In this document: in pieces, positions 45,950-56,579 of the stretch
How the letters are laid out: each line of letters starts with the position of its first letter
Position numbering within the stretch: position 1 is the stretch's first letter
Assembly (NCBI GenBank): GCA_001600875.1
Contig: BCLD01000015.1
Location: forward strand, 51,761-115,760
Source: Solicoccozyma terricola
Taxonomy: Eukaryota; Basidiomycota; Tremellomycetes; Filobasidiales; Piskurozymaceae
Reading direction: 5' to 3'
Length of the DNA: 64,000 nt
Program-made: the position numbers and the translations under genes
The notes under the pieces: generated by a model
The model's database searches: none
The model's input: the letters and a program-made list of their open reading frames with translations, nothing else
What the model was told of the DNA's origin: nothing

Positions 45950-46857
45950 TGATTGTCAGATTTGGATGAGAACGACTCATCAAATGTTAGATTAGAACGT
46001 GCGTTCCCTACAGCGAAGACGGTGTATGTGGACAGTATTGCCTGAACTAGCATTATAAGTCACCCATGTGTTCAAAGAAATGTTCAACAAGGATGGCTTT
46101 CATTCCCTTCCTTCGTGTAACAAGCGCCAATACGTATAGAACAAAGGAGTCACAACAGCATCTTTCAAGGTTTTTTTGCAAGCATTGATACATGTCGTGG
46201 ATACGTTGTGCATGTATTCGGGGAAAGGGAAGATACTCGAAGCTGTGGCAGTCATCGTTAGTCAAGTCGGGCGAATAACATTCCTCGTGTTTCGGGGGTG
46301 GCAACATGAACTCGACGAGATTCCACCTGGCGCAGGATCAAACATCCCGTTTTTTTCTTTTCCTCTGCGTCGTATTACTCGCAGGCCATTGTTCATAGCT
46401 GCCAACCCAGACGATGGGTCTGAAAGCTCAGTGATAAGATCCTCCCCATATTGAAAGTACGAAAAAGCGATATTAAATTCAAACCCCGAGTTCGTTGCGT
46501 GTGTTGCAACTTGAAAGATGGGAATGGGGATCTCTACAAACTCAACCCCTCTTTTCATTTACGTCCTGCTATTTATATTATCGACGCTGAATGGCAGAGA
46601 TTGGCAGCTGTAGCTCCGTATACCACCCCACCACCCCACCCTCCTCCCCATCCATTTTCGCCACCGGGCCACGGCGATGTGTGCCCGCGCTTGAATGGAA
46701 AACAACAGCGATGGGTCTCGGGTTGGGTGGTGGATAGACTCACCCCCCACCTATCACCGTCACCATCACATCTTTCATCCCCCACCACGGGACATGTGAA
46801 CGGAGAGTGTTCACACAACACGCGCGCGCAACTCTTTTTCTTTCTTTATCCCCCATC
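45950..46857. other. Unassigned stretch upstream of the PQ-loop transporter
   Basis: About 0.9 kb. On the minus strand two overlapping unspliced frames of 98 codons (46262-46558) and 84 codons (46053-46307, containing FPRIHAQRIHDMYQCLQKN) have ordinary composition. A frame starting MLVQAILSTYTVFAV at about 46053 has a signal-like start. I could not join them into a supported gene. Confidence 0.3.
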
Positions 46858-49092
46858 ATGCAATTCGATAGAGCTGCAACTTCAGCATGGTTAGGATGGG
46901 CGAGTATCGGTTGTTGGTTCTTTGCTCAAGTGCCGTGAGTAATCGTCGTGGTCATCGTCGTCGTCGTGGTGGTGGTAGGTCCCATAACCTTGGTTTCAAA
47001 CACTGATCTATCATGCTATTTTGGAAACCGGATCCTCTACGAAATGTTTTCCCTATAGACAAATGGTGGAGAATGTTAAATTACAGAGCTGTGAAGGACT
47101 GGCATTACCTTTTCTTCTGAATTGGCTGTTTGGTGAGGCCGCGTTTTTTCGAAAATTCGGTTTAAAAGGGAAGGATGGGTAACTTACGATGCTCCGAAAT
47201 TGACTCGATGCTACCAGGTGATTTAACAAACTTGCTCGGTTGTATCCTCACCGATCAACTTCCCTTTCAGGTTTGTCTTTGTTCTTTTCTCCTGTTACGG
47301 CATTGATCTCAACTATTCAGCTGATACCTTTGGTAAACTCCCACACAAAACTCCTTCAAACTCAAACAAACCCACAGACATACATCGCCGCCTACTTCTG
47401 TTTTGTCGATATCATGCTCACCGCTCAATTCTTCTACTATCAACGTAAATCATCCCTACTCCTCGCAGCAAAGAAACGATTATTATCATCACCTAGAACT
47501 CCGAAGAGGGTTAGGTTAAGATCCGATGTGACTTCTTCTCCACGAGAACTAAGAAGGAGTATCAGTACCATTGGGAAATTGGAGGAAGAGGAAGAAGGTG
47601 GTGGTTTTGATGGAGGAGGATCTTCAACAGGAGTAGCAACATTACGACCTACGAATCAACGATCCAGATCATCGACTTCACACCTTGTTTCTACAAACGA
47701 CCTTAGTGCGTTATCAGAAGCAGCGATGGAAGTAGCGAAAGCTGCTGAGAGGGTACAACAAAGGACGGAGAGTAGGCGGAGGAGGAGAGATGAAAGTAGA
47801 CATTCATCAGGGAGATGGTTAAGTAATACAGGGAAACGAAGAAGAGTGGAGGAAAGAGAGGATACGGATGGTGCAGGGTTAGGTGATAGTTTCTTATCTG
47901 AAGCTAGTGAATCAACAACCACTTCAGTTGCTCAATCTCCGGTATTGGGGATTGGAACTTCAAGAGGAAGATTACCACGAAGACCTGAACTTGGTGAAAT
48001 TGTTGATGAAGAAGCAGGATATAGTGAAGTTACGGCTCGACAGGGGACATTGTTACTCGGCGTGGTCTCCGATGAGGATAGGATGGCAACAATGAGGGAG
48101 AAGAGTCGGTCTCAAAGTCATAGCGTCGCTAGAGGATCAAGACAACGAGCAGCGGGTGTATTGTTTATGGGAGCGTTCACAATGGTTGGATTGATGGATC
48201 GTCACAAGGCCAGCGGCGTACCTTGGAAGAGGACGGCAAAGGAAGGTTTGATATCGATGCCAAGAGGGGAAGTGATGGTTGGAACGAATATGATAGAGCC
48301 GACGTTGAATTGGGCCGTCTCAGGATCGATTGATCCCCCCCTCAACCACCCTGCGGTGGCGTCAGAGGGTAAGGTCACATACGTACGGGTGAATGAGCAA
48401 AAAGACCATAAACAGCAAGATCCACATCGTCATCAACGAGAAATTCAACGTCTTATAGGGAGGATATCAGCTTGGATATGTACAACTTTGTATTTGACAA
48501 GTCGGTTGCCGCAGATTTGGAAGAATGTGAGTTCTGGGTTGCCTTGGTGGCATTGGTGGAAGCCTACATGGGGGAGCACGGCTGACAGATCTGCGAGGGG
48601 CGGAATAGTATACCCGTAAATCCTGTGAAGGTCTCTCCGTCCTTCTCTTCATCTTCGCGTTCCTCGGTAATCTCACATACGTGATTGGAATACTCATCAA
48701 CCCGGCTGGGACTGGTGATCCCGCAGAAGCAGCTCACTATCTACTTGAATCATTACCGTGAGGATATGATAACGCAGCTCGGCTTCGTTCCATTCGAACT
48801 GACCGAGACCTTTATCCAACACAATCCCTTTAGATACCTCCTCGGCTCCGGGGGAACTCTCATCTTCGACCTCACAATCATGCTTCAATCTTATTTCTAC
48901 CGATCGGCCGCCTCATCATCCCACACCGAAGCAATCATCGTCGATCCTCACTCTCGACGACATCGCTCCCATTCCCGTTCTCGTCTCCATGCAGAGGAGG
49001 AACCGCTGATCAGACAGAGGTCGTTGTCGACGGAGAGTGTAATCTTGCACGGGATGAGGTATACAGGTGGGAGACAGGAGAATGACGGTTAG
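46858..49092 (+). CDS. PQ-loop vacuolar cationic amino acid transporter (Ypq/PQLC2 type)
   Basis: Six exons (46858-46934, 47059-47132, 47218-47270, 47378-48526, 48609-48757, 48834-49092) give 586 residues. The first PQ-loop is GWASIGCWFFAQVPQMVENV with CEGLALPFLLNWLFGDLTNLLG. The second is ISAWICTTLYLTSRLPQIWKN with KSCEGLSVLLFIFAFLGNLTY, followed by SGGTLIFDLTIMLQSYFY. The two repeats are separated by about 280 disordered, Ser/Arg-rich residues. The family exports basic amino acids from vacuoles or lysosomes and shares a seven-helix layout. Two PQ motifs and helix order agree; substrate is inferred. Confidence 0.9.
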
Positions 49093-49356
49093 GTAGGAGG
49101 GAATTGTGATTTAGCGTTTGTCATACTTTGCATTTTTTTTGTGTTTTTCCGAAGAACCCGAATACATTCAATCATGTTGCTCATAAAGTGGGGACGCCCA
49201 CCCCTGAATGACTCTTCCCAGATAGAATCGAGCCTACGAAGTGCATCAACAAGCCCCATTGCATCGCATTTTTTATATTCCCACTCAAATACATGCCCCC
49301 CCCCCAACCCCCTCTGTTATTCCCTTTTCTAAATTAAACCCTTTTCTCAACGGTTT

Positions 49357-50889
49357 TTAATGATGATGAGCAGCGTGAGCATCACCCTGGAAGTTCATCG
49401 TGAATACACATCCACATTCAGGGCATCTGTGGTTCTTAAGGGTGTTGTTAACGCTGTGTAGCAAAGCGCAGCGAAGTGCGGGACCGTCAGTCAGACCCAG
49501 ATACAATACGTTCAACGACGATGAAAGCTCACCTCAGCCAGATGGTGTCATGGCTATCAGCTGGGAAACCGGTGCATCCGACTTTACGCTCGGGGAACTG
49601 AATTGGAGTCAAAGGTCAGAGGGGAAAATGGAAGGAGCGTTAGCGATGGATGTTATGGAGAGCCTTCAATTCCGACGTGAAAAGAAGCGAAAAGAAAACG
49701 AGTCCACAGACGCCCCGCCCCGCCCCGCCCCAGTCAACGAGATCAGGATCCCAAAGAAATATCTCGTGGCTCCGGTCTTCCTGTCAAGTGAACCCGAAAC
49801 CGGTTGACTTTCACCGGGACGTCTCTTTCTCGTTTCCTTCTTGGGTATCTATCTGATCTTCTTCACCTCGACATGTTATCGAACCCCCATTTCCCGCAAC
49901 TCTCGTTGCCAGGTTCGATAATTTCAACGTTACACACAATGACCTCCTACGAGGATTAACACCGGTCTTTCCATGAGACCCAAGCTCTACACGGTACTGA
50001 AATATCTCGCCATCTGGCCTCTCTCGTACATATCACTCCCTATGCTCGATGGGAGATATTACGTCCTCTCTCACACTCGGTAAACAAGAATGTTTTCGCC
50101 ATCTCAGCAAGAACATACACGTCTCCCTACGCTCGCGATCAGAGGAGTCGAAAAAATACTTTGCTCAAGCTCTCAAGGAGACAGCTCGAAATAACAATAT
50201 CACTCGATGTATTCGCCTACCACATTAATGCCTCCGCATACACGCCCGGAACTAGCAATCATTGTTCGCATACGCTCATACCCCACCACCTCGACTCACC
50301 AAACTATAAACCTCAATAGGTTCCTTGACCGTACCCAACCTCTCCACAGCCAATGGTTTCATATCGAATACATCAATACCTTCGAGTTTACCAAGGAGTT
50401 CGAATCGTTCCAGACCGGTCGATTGGACTTCGCTGTTTTTCACGAAAGGAAAGGATAATGAATGATAAGAGGTAGAGAGGAAGGGAAGTAGGAGCAAGAG
50501 ATCGAGAGGTCGAGGGAGGTAGGAGGAAGGAAGGAAGAAGGACAATCAGTTAGTTTTCTGCTTGGATCTTTGATACGGCGGTTGAATTCGGACTCAAAAC
50601 GGCGTTTGACGCCATCATGGACAACCGAAAAATAATCTAAACTCACTCAGTTGGGACCTCTCCAGGTTTCGCACCCTGTAACCACCAACCGAATCAAACA
50701 CGAATCAGTACTCAGCTCCAGCAGAGCACTCGCACTCCCTATGCTGCAACCCACCTGACCGATCAACTGCGGTGGACCCGCTCCAGCGTTCCTCGCGACG
50801 GAGACGGAGAAGGGACGAACGGAACGAGCGACGGCGGGTGCGCGTGCGACGACAGTGCGAAGGGAGCGAGTGATGGTGGTAGGGAACAT
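49357..50889 (-). CDS. COX4: Cytochrome c oxidase subunit Vb (yeast Cox4 type)
   Basis: Five exons (50755-50889, 50647-50675, 50300-50432, 49533-49597, 49357-49453) give 152 residues. The first about 35 residues are a clear mitochondrial presequence (MFPTTITRSLRTVVARAPA). Mature landmarks are TGLERFELLGKLEGIDVFDM, then VGCTGFPADSHDTIW, and RCPECGCVFTMNFQGD, with the Cys that bind structural zinc. The chain ends in a run of His. It is a nuclear-encoded subunit of complex IV. Exon 2 is 29 nt. Intron 3 is 702 nt, far longer than its neighbours, with no recognisable insert. Confidence 0.94.
49598..50299 (-). other. 702-nt intron 3 of COX4
   Basis: GTGAGT donor and TTCAG acceptor flank a non-coding stretch without microsatellites. 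Small open frames on both strands lack motifs. It may contain a decayed insertion, but I see no terminal repeats. Confidence 0.5.
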
Positions 50890-51367
50890 CGTGCAGGTCA
50901 GGTGAGAGCAGGAGGTTGAGAGCTATTGAGAATGAGAGAGAATGAATACTTGTCCGCTGACCTGTGAGATGGTGAGACCGGGAAGAGTAGGAAAAGCGGA
51001 CATCGGGACTGGACACGGACATCTGGCGGCGAGGGGGCGAGGGGGCAGCGGTGGCGGGGGAACATTAAGACCATATCGAGGACCAGGGAGCGTATGGACG
51101 GACGAACGGAGACCCACCACCCCGTCGAGAAATACAGTCATGGGAATGACCATGAGAGAGCAAATGTGCACAAGCGATTGCAGGTGTTCAATATACAAAC
51201 TATATAATCGATTACCAAACACATCTACGTGAACATCGCCACACGCCACAATCATCGTGCATCTATCGAACGCCCAAGGATCCACTAACACTACCCTTAC
51301 CCTGGTAGGGTACGTCATCGCATTGTCTCTAAATCCACGATGCGTCCTGATGTGCTTAATGGCACAG
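50890..51367. promoter_or_regulatory. COX4 upstream region
   Basis: A 478-base tandem gap between the COX4 start and the stop of the large intronless ORF. A GGCGAGGGGGCGAGGGGGC repeat lies at about 51026-51046. No polymerase-like frame lies here, so the upstream ORF is not followed by a second viral-type gene. Confidence 0.4.
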
Positions 51368-53344
51368 TCAAGAAACCGGCGCAGGGCGATGAAATACTGG
51401 CGCCGAGTACGAGATCGGCATTTCGGTGACGATGGCGGAATACTTGGAGCGGCTAGGGTAACTGGCGGCGTTTGCGAGTGTGGTGACGGCCGGAGAGCGT
51501 ACCCGATGTGCAGAGGACGTGGAATCGCTCATGCTACCTGGATCGATACCTGTCGGTATGCCTACATTGAAGACGACGGATCCGTCGACAAAGTCTTCAA
51601 GCGTTGGGACATGTAGGAAGTCGGGATCTCCATGTTTGTTCCATCGGATGTGACGTACAGATAATGACATGGTGACGCCCATATTGATAAATTCAGAGGG
51701 GGCGCATAAGGGTGAGAGTCGATGATCCCAGAGATATCCAGAGTAGGAAACGCCTTGGCCGAGCCGGGAGCTCATGTCGGCGGCAAGGCTGTAGGGGCCG
51801 TGGTCAATTCCTGCTCTTGAGGTGTTGACGATAGCCGGGGCAGGGCCTCTCCCAGGGTGAACTACCTTCATAACGTCGAATGCACGGGGAACGATGTTCT
51901 CGACGCTGTCGTCCGGGTGGCCGAGCAGGTGGAGGATGAGAGGAGCAGTCCGGGGAGATTTCATATTGACGATGTAATGTGCGTATGTACTGTCAAGCCT
52001 AGACACGAGTTCGATGCGTTCAAAGTTGCGGTAAGTGGTGCGGGTACAAGCGGTGACGAGTGAACCAGCTAATTCTGACTCTGCTCTGGAGCCAAGAAAG
52101 TCTTTTGGGATTAAAGATGTTGGTTCGATCCAGAAGAACGGTGCAACCGATATGTATCCGAGGTTTTGGCAGGTTGGGGGGAGGAGGTTAGGGAGGAATT
52201 GAAGATGGATTTCTGCAAGTGATGTGTCTCCTTCTTGAAATGAGAATAGACGTTCGAGACCACGACAATAGAGACCAGCAAAGCGGTGTATGACCCCTCT
52301 GAGATTTTGTCCATTTCTGATCGCATAGGCATCGGCGTCCTCTACGTCTTCGCCTTGACCACCACCGTCGAGGAAGGTAGGGAACCATTCGCCGTCAACG
52401 ATGGCGCCAGGATCGCAATGTGCAACAAGTGCCGCGGTTTGAAGTGCAAGCATATCCACATAACCAGCAAGTTGCTTGTCGTCGACAATTCCCAATCCCG
52501 GGAGACCGTAGTAAACGGGGTACGACGTTCGGATTTTCCCGTAAGGAGGTGAAAACCCTCCTGATCTCAAAAGATCACGAATGACGCCTCCTTCATCGGT
52601 ATGACTGACGGTTGTTACCACGGAATGGATCCCCCTTGCCACGGCGTACCCAAAGAGTGCTCCTTGGCCGTTTGCAGCAAAGTTTGCCCCGAGCACTCGT
52701 AGAGCATCGACGCATGCGTTTGGAACGGCATCTGGCTGGATGATCTCGATGATCGGAGGGTCGCAGTTGTGGTTGGTGATGACGGAACTTCCTTCTCCTG
52801 TAATAGCATCAACGAGGATGTTGAAAACCGTTGGCTTGATGAAACTATGACCGACTCCAAGACCGGCTATAAAGACGGTTGTGTTATCTTTGTTGAGGTA
52901 ACTCTCGGCGGAGTACATGGATGAGATACGGACTTGCTGACCACCACGTATGGTTTCTGAAGATACGTCTCCGAATACAGACGACGCTGCAAGCGCCTTT
53001 GCAAGTCTTTCGACCACTCCAGCGAGATGAGCCCTGGGCGAGGAGTAACTGTGCTGCCTTTCCTCGCTTTCAAGTTGGACAGATGGTAACGGGATGACGC
53101 GGAAGGGAGTATCAAGTCTGATGATATTGTGGTCGATTGGTGCTAATGCTTCGTGGGAAAAGTTGAAGCGACCTCCAATGGAGTATGTGATCGACCTGAG
53201 AGTGAAGTCCTTGCCGCAGAGGGCGGTGCTGGTGGTAAGGCAAGTGGTAAGGCAAGCGCGATATCTCCTGGTTTGGGTGGGGGTGGTGAGGAGGCCATGT
53301 CTTGGGTCACTGAGAATACCAGCGAGGGAGTGAGGGTTGTGCAT
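51368..53344 (-). CDS. Intronless 658-codon ORF, possible totivirus-like capsid protein integrated in the genome
   Basis: One uninterrupted frame from the ATG at 53344 (MHNPHSLAGILSDP) to a stop at 51368. The frame stays open further upstream through a minisatellite but lacks an earlier ATG. The protein is globular in composition from residue 60 on, with no membrane helix and no known catalytic motif; notable words are GALFGYAVARGIHSVVTTVSHTDEGG, SYPVYYGLPGLG and VVHPGRGPAPAIVNTSRAG, with a Ser/Pro-rich last 50 residues. Single chain, length near 650-700, lack of introns beside very intron-rich genes, and a disordered tail are what integrated totivirus capsid genes look like. The viral link is inference from these general traits; no decisive motif supports it. 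Confidence 0.4.
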   Translation of the reverse strand: MHNPHSLAGILSDPRHGLLTTPTQTRRYRACLTTCLTTSTALCGKDFTLRSITYSIGGRFNFSHEALAPIDHNIIRLDTPFRVIPLPSVQLESEERQHSYSSPRAHLAGVVERLAKALAASSVFGDVSSETIRGGQQVRISSMYSAESYLNKDNTTVFIAGLGVGHSFIKPTVFNILVDAITGEGSSVITNHNCDPPIIEIIQPDAVPNACVDALRVLGANFAANGQGALFGYAVARGIHSVVTTVSHTDEGGVIRDLLRSGGFSPPYGKIRTSYPVYYGLPGLGIVDDKQLAGYVDMLALQTAALVAHCDPGAIVDGEWFPTFLDGGGQGEDVEDADAYAIRNGQNLRGVIHRFAGLYCRGLERLFSFQEGDTSLAEIHLQFLPNLLPPTCQNLGYISVAPFFWIEPTSLIPKDFLGSRAESELAGSLVTACTRTTYRNFERIELVSRLDSTYAHYIVNMKSPRTAPLILHLLGHPDDSVENIVPRAFDVMKVVHPGRGPAPAIVNTSRAGIDHGPYSLAADMSSRLGQGVSYSGYLWDHRLSPLCAPSEFINMGVTMSLSVRHIRWNKHGDPDFLHVPTLEDFVDGSVVFNVGIPTGIDPGSMSDSTSSAHRVRSPAVTTLANAASYPSRSKYSAIVTEMPISYSAPVFHRPAPVS

Positions 53345-53402
53345 TGTGGGAGAGTGGTGAGTGGAGAGTGGAGAGTGGAGAGTGGTGAGTGGAGAGTGGT
53401 AC
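53345..53402. repeat. GAGAGTGG minisatellite upstream of the intronless ORF
   Basis: GTGAGTGGAGAGTGGAGAGTG-type units (GAGAGTGG and GTGAGTGG) are repeated about six times directly upstream of the ATG at 53344. On the minus strand this reads CCACTCTC, giving the Ser/His/Pro-rich N-terminal extension of the open frame. Confidence 0.75.
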
Positions 53403-53510
53403 TGGCACTGGCAATCACTATCTACCGAGTGAGTAACCCCACCGAAATACAACGTGTCTCACCCTCCGCTACCCTTGCGCGTCGACACGTGCCTTTACTC
53501 ATAGCAAAGT

Positions 53511-53700
53511 ACATTTCTGTGCCTTTTGGCTAAGATCCTGTGTAGTATCTGTTCTATAAAGTGTAACCACTTTATCACCCTCATAGAGGGTTTATCTGGT
53601 TATCTAATTTCTCATATGGCGAATCCGTTCGATGTGCTTGCATATGATGGGTTCACGTTGACCGCGGCATTACAGTGCAGCCATGTGTCGACAAGCCGTT
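53511..53700 (+). ncRNA. U2 spliceosomal snRNA
   Basis: CCTTTTGGCTAAGATC followed by GTGTAGTATCTGTTCT is the near-invariant 5' part of U2, including the branch-point recognition sequence GTAGTA. Stem-loop IIa is a perfect hairpin, ATAAAGTG (53556-53563) with CACTTTAT (53568-53575). Stem-loop IIb is another, ACCCTC (53577-53582) with GAGGGT (53586-53591). Stem-loop IV can form from GTTGAC (53657-53662) and GTCGAC (53687-53692). U2 pairs with the intron branch site in the spliceosome. Both ends are estimates: the 5' end from usual spacing and the 3' end from the last stem. CACGTG lies just upstream at 53486-53491. Confidence 0.93.
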
Positions 53701-54010
53701 CCTTTTTGCCAATTCGGCCTGTCGATATCGACCCTTGCGTCGCGAGGGTGAGCTGAGGCAGAGGGGTACATACAGTCAACTAGAGCAAGGGTTGTAACTG
53801 CCGAAGCATCCCCCGCCCCCTCCCAATACCATGTGCTGCGGAGTCGAGCGGTGTCCGCTCGGTGTTCACACGTGCGACCTCGGTCCAGTAGCCCAAGTCG
53901 CGTCTCATATTCAAACTCCCGGATGCGGTCAACGGGGCATCCCATCCATCCCTCCGTCACCACCACCACCACCACCACTCTCCCATACCAACTTCCTCCA
54001 CCACCCCACC
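53701..54010. promoter_or_regulatory. Region between U2 and PMI
   Basis: A 310-base tandem gap with a (CCA)n stretch just before the PMI ATG and CACGTG at 53869-53874, 137 bases upstream of the start. Confidence 0.45.
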
Positions 54011-55850
54011 ATGTCCTCCACCAACCACATCTTCAAACTCTCCCCAGGTATACAATCATACGACTGGGGGAAAATCGGGAAATCATCGCTGGCAGCTCAA
54101 TTTGGGGAGATTTGTTTGAAGGATGAAGAATTCCATGTTGATGAGGATAAGGCGTATGCTGAGGTGAGAAATACTGGCGAACGTTGTTCTTTCTCGCGGA
54201 GCGAAGACCATCCTCCCGTTAGGGAGCTCTTCCGTGAGCGTAGCGAGCACTCATCTCCTTCGCGGAGCGAAGATCATGCTCCCGTTAGGGAGCTCTTCTT
54301 CGGCGAGCGTAGCGAGCACTGAATTCTTCGCGAACGTAGTGAGCAATACTCTCTCTTCGCGAACGGAGTGAGCAATATACTCTCTTCGCGAACGGAGTGA
54401 GCAATATACTCTCTTCGCGCACGTAGTGAGCAATATACTCTCTCGTCGCGAACGTAGTGAGCAATACTCTCTCTTCGCGAACTCTGCGCGCAATATACTT
54501 TCTTCGAACGCTCTCTTGGGGAAGTGTGGAAAGGTATCAACTCTTGTTGTGTGATCCGGCGACACTTCCGAGATGCGCTGGAAGGTTTTGGTGTTCGAGG
54601 TGCGACTTGGAGTTGGGCATTGGGATGCATCGTTACCTACTTGGGAACGTCTTGTCAACTGAGATACATCAAATGATGCTATTCCTGATTTTCTGCCTGA
54701 TCCTCAACATTAGAGAGAGAGTTGACTTTAATTTCTAACCCACCATCCCGTAGCTCTGGATGGGAACCCATTCGACTCTCCCATCCCACGCCCTCCCATC
54801 ACACACCCCACTATCCACCGTCCTCTCTTCAAACCCCACACACTACCTTTCATCCAGTATAACCACCAAATATCCCACAGCGAGTGAAGGTCATCTTCCC
54901 TTCCTTTTCAAGGTGTTGAGTATTGGGAAAGCGTTGAGTATTCAAGCGCATCCAGATAAGAAATTAGCAGAGAGGTTACATAGGGAACGTGGGGATGTTT
55001 ATAAAGGTGGGTTGGGGTTTTAACGGCAAATAAAGGGGTTTGGCCGTTTTTTCCTTTCTTTACTGACGTTGTACTGAATCGATCTCGATCACGATGGATG
55101 ATAGACCCGAATCACAAGGTTAGCACCTAACATCCAACTTGTTCATATCTTGACGCTAACATATCATCATCCTGCTCTCTCTCTCTCTCTATGCTTCTCC
55201 CACCACACAGCCAGAAATGGCAATCGCTCTCACTCCCTTCCGCGGATTCTGTGGATTCCTCCCTCTCCCTACTCTTCTACTCCTACTATCCACCATCCCA
55301 GAACTACGCTCTTTGATTGGAGAGTCTCCTATCGAAGAACTAGCTACGTCACTCGGTCTTAATGTTCTCACCAAAGACGCGAATAAAGTTGATCTCGATG
55401 AATTGGTTGAGATTTCCGATAATGCGAATACGGAACATGGGAGTGATTTCGTGACTACCATCGAGCAGAAAACAGCACTAAAGAAGATATTTCAAGTCTT
55501 GATGACTTCATCTACCTCATCCGTCAAAACAACCATCCAAACTCTACTCGATCGATATGAAACCGACGTATCATCATGCAAGACATTGTTCGAGAGTAAC
55601 CTCGTTGATTTGGTCAAAGAATTGCATGAACAGTATCCGGATGACGTAGGTGTGCTTTGTACGTTTGTATTGAACGTAGTGGAATTAGGGGTCGGTAAAG
55701 CGGTGTTTTTGAGAGCGGATGAACCTCATGCTTATATCTCGGGAGGTGAGTGGGCGGCGAATCGGAGTGTGGGGAGGTTGGGGTGATGGAAGCTAATTTG
55801 AGATTGCGTGGTGGTATACAGATATCATCGAATGTATGGCTACGTCTGGT

Positions 55851-55891
<41 letters not shown>

Positions 55892-56334
55892 GCGGATGTC
55901 TTCCAAACACGCAACATGACTCTAACCTAATAACGCAAAACACACAACCAGACAACGTCGTTCGGGCCGGCCTCACTCCTAAACTTCGAGACGTCGACAC
56001 TCTAGTCTCGATGCTCACCTACACCTCTGCTCCATCCCACGCTCAATTCCTCCAACCTACTCAATTCTCACCAAAGACATTATTATACGACCCGCCTATC
56101 GAGGAATTCTCCGTGCTTCGTGTGGAACTCTCCGATACTGAAAAAGAGGTCCATCGTCCGATTCAAGGACCGAGTATCGTTATCGTTACGGATGGGAATG
56201 GAACGGTGTCGGCTGGTGGGGAGAGGTTGGATGTTCAGAGAGGCGAGGTGGTGTTTGTAGCTGCGGATACCGAGGTCGAGTGGGAGTCGGAGAAGGACGG
56301 GTTGGTGTTATACCGGGCGTATGTCGAGGCGTAG
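54011..56334 (+). CDS. PMI40: Mannose-6-phosphate isomerase
   Basis: Six exons (54011-54163, 54754-55006, 55105-55118, 55211-55745, 55822-55848, 55952-56334) give 454 residues. Zinc-site and family landmarks are GIQSYDWGKIGKSS, AELWMGTHSTLPS, PFLFKVLSIGKALSIQAHPDKKLAE, the DPNHKPEMAIALTPF box, [34 protein letters not shown] and the C-terminal cupin. It interconverts fructose- and mannose-6-phosphate and feeds GDP-mannose synthesis. DPNHK is encoded by a 14-nt exon and DIIECMATS by a 27-nt exon. Intron 1 (590 nt) is built of GCGAAC/GAGCG repeats. Intron 5 contains a 36-base T run. Confidence 0.96.
54164..54753 (+). repeat. Repeat-expanded intron 1 of PMI40
   Basis: GAGCGTAGCGAGCAC occurs at 54236-54250 and 54305-54319, each preceded by a CGGAGCGAAGAYCAT...CCCGTTAGGGAGCTCTT unit. 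Five or more GCGAACGNAGTGAGCAATA units follow at about 54330-54490. The first unit matches the MTAP and SHR3 intron repeats in the same transcriptional sense. Confidence 0.8.
55854..55889. repeat. 36-base T homopolymer in PMI40 intron 5
   Basis: The T run starts five bases after the GTGAGT donor, so it cannot be the polypyrimidine tract. It is the only long A/T homopolymer in the window. Confidence 0.8.
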
Positions 56335-56579
56335 GCGGCGGTCCCCAAGGAAGGACAGTTAGGCGGAGTTGTCTTTCTCATTTACTATATATAGAGACCA
56401 TTTATCAGCATATATGTGTGCGCGTGTGTGGTGGCGGAATTGACTGATTACGTCATATCGCGTCCCCGGTCGACGCCGGTCGTCGCCGGGGCTGGGATGG
56501 TGTGCTCGTATCCTCAAACTCCGACGTCAACATCCACATCATCCACAGTATCCCAAACACCAATCCCCACGTCGTCACA

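Noticed and set aside
49880..49930. GGTTCGATAATTT resembling a tRNA T-loop
   Set aside because: No matching acceptor stem or anticodon arm could be drawn. I found no convincing tRNA gene anywhere in the window.
50276..51022. Separate small ORFs upstream of COX4
   Set aside because: They are alternative frames of COX4 exons 1-3 and its leader.
54251..54658. Minus-strand ORFs with repeated REYIAHSVREE peptides
   Set aside because: Translation of the PMI40 intron 1 repeats; the peptide periodicity mirrors the DNA repeat.
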